Part shown: one piece after another, positions 57,888-64,000 of the stretch
How positions within the stretch are numbered: the first letter of the stretch is position 1
How the letters are laid out: every line of letters begins with the position of its first letter
Assembly (NCBI GenBank): GCA_030063045.1
Contig: JAQSEB010000019.1
Coordinates: forward strand, 1,550,001-1,614,000
DNA from: Pratylenchus scribneri
Taxonomy: Eukaryota; Nematoda; Chromadorea; Rhabditida; Pratylenchidae
Direction of reading: 5' to 3'
Length of the DNA stretch: 64,000 bases
Translations under genes and position numbers: made by a program
The notes under the pieces: generated by a model
The model's database searches: none
The model's input: the letters and a program-made list of their open reading frames with translations, nothing else
What the model was told of the DNA's origin: nothing

Positions 57888-59854
57888 TTTTATTAAATCT
57901 AAAAAAAAGGAATTTAATATATTCCGTATAGTATATTTGTTCTTTACTGCGGCCACAAAGGTGGAGGAAAAAATCAATATTGCTTTAATTTATCGATTGT
58001 TTTAACTTTTCTTATTGTATCGCGTAGACGTTTTGTCCCAAATCGATCTATGTATATTTTTTTTATTACGATACCCGAAGTCCGACTCCGAAGTCCGAAC
58101 TTAACAAACCAAAAAGTATGCAATAAAAATGATGTATTTGTCTGAACTCTGAAGTCGAAAAGATCGAATCGAAACAGATTTAAAATGATATGCTATGACT
58201 AAATTTTGTGTAACACTCTACACTCAGAATCTTAGAAATAGTCAAAATATGATTTCTTCGTCATGACTCATGAATCATGATTAATTCGAAAGAAAATATT
58301 AAAAGGTTGAAAAAAATGGGAAGAAAAACAATTAAAATTATGCAGCAGTACAACAAATAGTGACCATGATCCATGACCATTGACCAACACTAATAATGCT
58401 GTTGCTAGTGTGAAGAAACGAATAGAGGAACGATTTAATGTTCGATATTAGACGATGAAGAAGATGCTCCCATCGATCAGAAGTCAGAACCAACATTAGT
58501 GTCCCCACTCCCCATATTGTTTTCCTTGTTGCTGTATTATTGTTCGTACATTAAATTCTTCACATAATAATTGAAAATGTTTGAATAAATGCAAATCAAG
58601 CTTAACTTAATGGCAGTCTATCAAGGATTTATTCAGCCGGAATAATATGATTTTTTTGGTACTCCACCCAATTCCAACAATCTCAAATTCACGTGTACCA
58701 AACCAGCTGCAATTTTCGCGTGAAACGAGTAACTCATAGTTGTTGTAGCCTTCTCTTCTCTCCCTCCCTCTCTCATTCACAGTCAGTCCTCATCAATTTT
58801 TTGCCAATGCCACTTGTTCTCCAAACTCGGCCCTAATCCGCCGAATGCTGCTCCCTTCAAATGCCTCTACCGGCTGCCTCTTTGGCATTTTCGCTCCTCT
58901 CATTTCTTTCTTCCGAGAATTAGCGGCAGCCTTTATGCTCTCTCCCTACCCAAAATATGTGACAATGCCGATGGCGTTTTTCACTCCCTCACCCGTTCTA
59001 CACCCAATGGCATTCCCTCCTTCTTTTTGGCCCAGTCCACATTGGCCATCGATTTCCGTGCCGTTGCTAATGGCTGCACCGAGGAAGCGGGAAAATGTCC
59101 CCGGCCTATTGGCTGCCAAGCCGGCCAGAGTCGTCAGTAGCCCGGGGGTTGGCTGGATTCATTCTGGGAATGTGCCGAGCGGATAATTGGGACTATGGCC
59201 CTGGGGGGCTGCACAGTTCTCATTCCCCCCCCCCCCCAATGGAATGTGGGAAACGAGACGTGAATGATAGGGGGAATGGATTGGCTTGGCCATTTCGTGC
59301 CATTGGCCCCATTTTCTTACCCTCAAAGTCTGGCTCATTTTCCAGCCATATTCCCGCCTCCTCAAATTCCTAGTGGTGCCCTTTGAGAATTCGGCTTAAT
59401 CAACCGGGAACAGATTTTCGACATTTTTGGCATTCAAACTTTTTGGAAAATTATACAATTCATTTATTGTTGTGACTATTTTTAGGGCTAACTCAGATCT
59501 GATTCTGATGAAAAGGGGGGGGGGATTAGCTTCTCAATGGGAAATGGAAAGTTGAGGATTTCCTTCTCTCTAGTAATTTGTGTGCCGGCGTCATTTCCAT
59601 TTTGCGCCCCAGGAAATTGCGCCCACAGTCCATTGGGGATTTGGGTGGTGGACGGTGGAATTGAATATATTTTGAGGGAAGAAAAAGGAAGAATTGTCAT
59701 TTGTGGTTGGTTGCCGCCACCACAGTCAGTCAGTAGTTCATTCATCCTTCCTTATTCCACCCATTCATTGCTTTCACTTTTAAGAAGCAACTTTATTCAT
59801 TCATTCCTTTTTTGGGCACTTCATTTAAAGCTTCCAACAAAATTTGCATCAAAA
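57888..59854. other. Intergenic between divergent genes, poly-C and poly-G tracts, no gene called
   Basis: 57888-58780 is AT-rich. 58800-59400 is more GC-balanced with open frames on the + strand (58814-59140 and 58845-59186) that might be exons of an unrecognised gene or leader, but they have no partner exons or motif. Runs of 13 C (59225-59237) and 10 G (59515-59524) are present. Confidence 0.45.
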
Positions 59855-62042
59855 ATGGCTGCCCAAATTCATTGTTTGTTTCTCCTCATGTTCGTCGTCT
59901 CCTTCACTCATCAACAGGTGTCCTAATCCCTCCAAACCCATTCTCAATTCTCCATTCCCCAATCCCATCCAGGATCCTCCAAATCCGCCTACAGGATGCG
60001 GCATCGGCTCCAGCCTTCAAATTGACCCAACACGTCCAAACAATGTGATTGTGGCCGGCATTAATCCCAGTCCGGGTGGAAATCGCTATCTGATGGTCCA
60101 AATGGACCAGCTGGTCCGAAATATTTGCTCCCAGGCAATGCCCGTCGAAATGACCAAACCCTTGGGTCGTTTGCTCATCACTCGATGCGATGAATGCACC
60201 AGGGTACATAATTTGAATAAAATGTGACCACTATTATCGTTTTTGCAGTGCCCCCAAGAATTGCCGAATATCCACAGGGCTCTTGGCCAATTTGCAAGCC
60301 AATCTCGTTCCTCTCTTGCCGCTTTGCTTGGTAATAAATTCGTCCAAGAGGACATTCATTTCCTTCATATTTTCAGTAATTTTGGCCAAAGAATTGGACA
60401 GGCTTCGGCCAAATGCCCGTCAACTTGACAATTCCCTCATTAAATTTGTTTATTCCACTGATGATGACCTCGGGCAATTGACTTTTTGCGATACGGATTC
60501 AGCCGACGGTGAATCATTGAAGAATTTCTCCAAAACATCGGTCATTTCCCAAAATACGCCCACAAGCAATATTCATTCCTTTTTTCAGGTGCTTTTCGTC
60601 TCCATCTCATTTATCATTCTCATCGTCATTTCGTTGGCCTGGCTTGTCTTTTACTATGTTCAACGTTTTCGATATGCGCATGCAAAGGATCGACTTCAAC
60701 GAAGGTCCAGAGAGGCTATTTTTGGGCAATGAATCCCCATTCGTGTTTTTAGGCTTTTTAATGCTGCTAAAAAGGCACTGGCACGAATCCCTACGAGGCC
60801 AGGTTCGCCAAAAATAACAAATTATTTTGGTAGTGAGAATATTTTAGTGAAAGCCGGCGACAAAGAACTCTGTTCGGATTGTCCAGTTTGTATTGACCCG
60901 TATAAGCCGGGGGATATTTGCCGTCAATTGCCTTGCAGGCAAGAGGAAAAAAGGGATACAAATCTTTGATGTTTTTAGGCATATTTTCCACAAAAGTTGT
61001 GTGGACCCATGGCTGCTCGAACATCGAACGTAAGCCAATAAAATTGCTGCTTTTTCCCAATAATTCCCTTTAATTTGCAGCTGTCCAATGTGCAAATCTG
61101 ACATTTTAAAGGCATTTGGCTATCATGTGAGTGGACGAAGGAGGGCACAATTCTCGGCAAATGTGGAAGAGGATGGGCCAACGGGTGAACATGATTTGCA
61201 TCGAGAAGGGGATCGAATGAGTTTGGAATCGACGGGCAGTGAATCAGCCAATCCATTCCATGGTAGAATCCACTCCCAATTTTGGCCAATTTTAATGGCA
61301 AATGTTAAGATGTTGTCACGGAAGTGCACGATCCATTTGGCTTCTCCCCTTCCTCCACCTCCCCTCAACTCGTCCAAATGGTTCATACAGGCCAAAATGA
61401 CTTCCAAATAATTCCATTGGCCATTCAAACGCCGAATCCCCATTGTGAAATAATCCAAGCCCCAATTGAACGCCATCATTCCATTGCCATCCACCCCAGC
61501 GATGAATTGCCGGCACCATGCCATTCAACAGCAACAGAAGAAATGGAAACAAAAATAAATACAAATGAAAATGAACAAAAAACAAAGAAGGAAGAGGAAA
61601 GGCCACAATCACAATCGACGAGTTTGCGCCTCTTTCGGGCGGTTACGGGTCGCCGACGTCATGTCAACGCAAATCTGGTGCAAATTTCACGGTCACGATC
61701 CTTCAGCCAATCCCAAATCACACCAATCCAAATGAAAAATGTCGGTGATGGGAACATTGGCACAACAAAGGCAATAATTTATTCGGTGAACAACAATGCG
61801 GCGGATGGATCGAAAGAAGAAGCAACGATGACAAATGAAAAACAGACAAAAAATCAAGCAGAATCTAGTAGCAGGGCTGTGACTGCCCCTGAAGTAATAA
61901 ATGGAAAAACAAATTTAATTTAAAATTTAAGGGATTCCGTCGAAAAGTGGGCAATAGTCAAAAGGGAAAATTGGAGGCAGGAAGTGGAACGGCATCGGCA
62001 GAAACACGGGTGGTTATGGAAAAGATAAATGGGACCCTCTGA
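59855..62042 (+). CDS. Goliath-type transmembrane RING-H2 E3 ubiquitin ligase
   Basis: A signal peptide ([20 protein letters not shown]) precedes a luminal region. The single [22 protein letters not shown], and the juxtamembrane [28 protein letters not shown] are nearly identical to goliath/RNF150/RNF128. The RING-H2 finger reads [20 protein letters not shown] then [21 protein letters not shown], with all zinc ligands present, followed by [15 protein letters not shown] long Ser/Thr/Gln-rich cytosolic tail ends EKINGTL at 62042. These ligases act on endosomes and ubiquitinate membrane cargo. The luminal part should carry a protease-associated (PA) domain; the sequence here ([16 protein letters not shown] ... 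[20 protein letters not shown]) is only weakly like one. The intron 60939-60978 begins AG|GCAAGA, a GC-AG intron in the middle of the RING finger. Confidence 0.92.
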
Positions 62043-62632
62043 TTCTGATGGGTGGAATTGAGAAGGGAAACAATCCAGCAGATGTCCAAAAGAATCATCA
62101 ATCAAAATATGCAAATTTAATTCTTTTCATTTTTTTCTATTCATCAACCTTTTGCCTATTTTTTATAATTTCTTCATTCCATTTTCCATTCAAAATTAAC
62201 ATTTCAGTAGTATAAAATTTATAGAATTCTTGACAAAGAACTTAAAAATGGAATTTTTGGAATTCGAGAAACAAATTTTGTATTTGTAGCACTGTATTTT
62301 TAATCGACATTCATCCTTTATTTAAAATTATTTTCATTGGCATTATATATTTTTATATATTATGTCCATTTTTTCTTCTCTTCTTTTCCCGCACGTATCT
62401 AATTTTCGCTGCAAGGCATTCATTGTCAAGTCAATGCTGAATGAATGACGTGCATTTTGCTTCGTGCATCATGCATCATCAATTACATGCAATTAAAATG
62501 CATAATTTGGGAAAAAAGTACAAAGAATTCGTTCATAATTAAGTTTCGCCTAATGTTTGATGTTGCATTGGAAATTGATTTGATTAAAATCATTTTAGAA
62601 TTCACTTTTAATTAAATATAATTCAATCAAAA
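62043..62632. other. Intergenic, AT-rich
   Basis: No coding signal. CATTTTAG ending at 62598, 34 bases before the arfaptin ATG, is a possible spliced-leader acceptor. Confidence 0.5.
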
Positions 62633-63964
62633 ATGATGACCGAAAATTCAGACAACTACGAAACAGCTGCGGAAGCAACGGAAATTTCACCACGTAAAAT
62701 TTTAAAATTAAAATATGGATGGGAATAAAATGATTATTTTTAGATGAGACACCACAATCAAATAACAATGCTGCTGGACATGGAGAAGGGAATTCATCCG
62801 GATCAGGGTCTCGTCGAATGAGCAATCCAAATCAAACATTGGCAAACTTTGCAAATAACAAGTATTTTAATAATTTAATTACAATTATAATTTAAGTATT
62901 TTTTTTTAGCCCAGAACTTCAACAATTTGCCACCGCAACTGCAGCAAAAATAAATGCGCTCCAAAAGTGGACAGTGAACACCTACAAAAATACAAAACAT
63001 TTATGCATGGAACAAATTGGTAAAATTGACAAAACGGTGGACAAAGAATTGGAAGGGCGAATTGATGCATTGAGGGAATTGCGCAAATCATATCGGTTTA
63101 TTTTGAATTTATTTTTTTTAAATTAATGTATTCGATTTTAGTGAAGTCCTCTCCACTGCCCAACATTTTACAAATTATTTGAATTTGGGTAAAATAATAT
63201 AATAATTTGAATTAATTTAGCCCTTTTTAGCCAATAATATGCAACGATCGATGGCCAATGCATTTTGTGAATTGGCATCAAAAGAAGCGGCAATTGCGGT
63301 AAAAAAATTGATTTTATTCGAAACAATAAAATATTTCCTTTTAGAAAGAATTAAACATGGAAAGTGAACTTTTTGGTCTTTTGGCCCAAAACAATGAACC
63401 ACTCCAACGAACATTGGCCCATTTTCTTTCCTCCCTTCAAACATTGACGGACAGTGCCATCGAAGACACATTCTTGACAATTGAAAGCCATGACCAGGTA
63501 AAATAGATAAAATTTAAAAATATATTTAATAATTTTTCCAGGCTCGACTCGAATTTGATGTTGCAAGGCAAGAATTGAAAATGGCCAAAGAAGGGTTAAA
63601 GAATATTCCGGGGGAGGCAGAACAAATTGCGGAAATGGAGGCAAAATGCACAAAATGCCAGCAAAAATATGAACAATTGAAGGAGGATGTTCGGGTGAGT
63701 TTTTTGGATTTTGGCCAAAGTGAATAATTTTTGATATTTTTGCAGACCAAATTGGTACTTTTGGAGGAGAATCGATGCAAAGTGATGCGAAAACAAATTA
63801 TGCAATTGCAACAAGCATTGGCCACCGCATTTTCGGCAAATTCCCAGGCGGTGGAAAGGGCCAATTCGGATTTGACAAAAATGGGAATTGGCACCCAGAG
63901 AGATTTGATGCCCTCAAATTCGACGACAAATTCTCATCAATTTCCTTCATTCTTGGAGAAATAA
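62633..63964 (+). CDS. Arfaptin (AH/BAR-domain protein)
   Basis: The exon chain starts MMTENSDNYETAAEATEISP and a disordered N-terminus, then the arfaptin-homology BAR domain: NALQKWTVNTYKNTKHLCME (human KWSINTYKCTKQLL), KTVDKELEGRIDALRELRKS (human [20 protein letters not shown]), YREVLSTAQHFTNYL, MANAFCELASKE, TDSAIEDTFLTIESHDQARL (human [20 protein letters not shown]), KYEQLKEDVRTKLVLLEENR and CKVMRKQIMQLQQA. It ends HQFPSFLEK at 63962-63964. Arfaptins dimerise into a crescent that binds GTP-bound Arl1, Arf and Rac1 and senses curved trans-Golgi membrane in secretory and dense-core granule formation. All introns are GT-AG. The gene is complete within the window. Confidence 0.93.
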
Positions 63965-64000
63965 ATGAATTTCCATTTGGCCCATTATATTCACTTAATA

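Noticed and set aside
58814..59186. Overlapping open frames before the goliath-type gene
   Set aside because: Two competing frames, no recognisable domain, and no credible exon linkage.

Overview
The window is nuclear DNA of a nematode, most likely a plant-parasitic tylenchid close to the cyst nematodes (Globodera/Heterodera). The evidence for a nematode is short introns (about 40-60 bp) with ...TTTCAG ends, polypyrimidine-AG sites just before start codons that look like spliced-leader acceptors, a luqin-like lury-1 neuropeptide gene, and protein sequences closest in my recollection to nematode orthologues. The narrower placement is inference: it rests on several GC-AG introns and on a minus-strand gene (55381-57887) resembling a family I know from cyst nematodes. 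It was not checked by any search.

Layout. 1-1501: AT-rich, with an inverted repeat. 1502-2607 (+): glutamate-cysteine ligase modifier subunit. 3395-6503 (+): secreted or membrane leucine-rich-repeat-like protein. 7502-19421 (+): a 12 kb membrane adenylyl cyclase-like gene whose catalytic residues look degenerate; one of its introns holds a 5.6 kb array of a 27-bp repeat. 20134-27344 (-): WDR7/rabconnectin-3 beta. 27858-30035: a MULE transposon with long terminal inverted repeats. It is inserted exactly at the start codon of the prefoldin subunit 5 gene (30041-30593, +), which is followed at operon-like distance by exosome subunit RRP45 (30745-32263, +). 33914-34873 (+): lury-1. 35229-36899 (-): unrecognised protein. 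37556-42734 (+): orphan GPCR with a 3.7 kb intron filled with repeats. 43214-46083 (+): BPI/LBP-family secreted lipid-binding protein. 46372-46848 (-): small hydrophilic protein. 48657-50383 (+): sphingomyelin synthase. 50955-52093 (+): ribosomal protein L4. 53286-55185 (-): DHHC palmitoyltransferase. 55381-57887 (-): F-box-associated-like protein with a TIR transposon in an intron. 59855-62042 (+): goliath-type RING E3 ligase. 62633-63964 (+): arfaptin.

The genes form no single pathway; they are mostly conserved housekeeping, signalling and membrane-traffic genes. The unusual content is the mobile and repetitive DNA. It includes one MULE with a truncated transposase and a 615-bp relative with the same ends, a hAT-like MITE, three other TIR or intronic repeat families, and a 27-bp minisatellite present in three separate arrays, all intronic. 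Target-site duplications are visible for the MULE, its 615-bp relative and the hAT-like element. Coordinates of internal exons were read by eye from splice signals and reading frame, so they may be off for the most divergent genes (LRR protein, adenylyl cyclase tail, 35229-36899).
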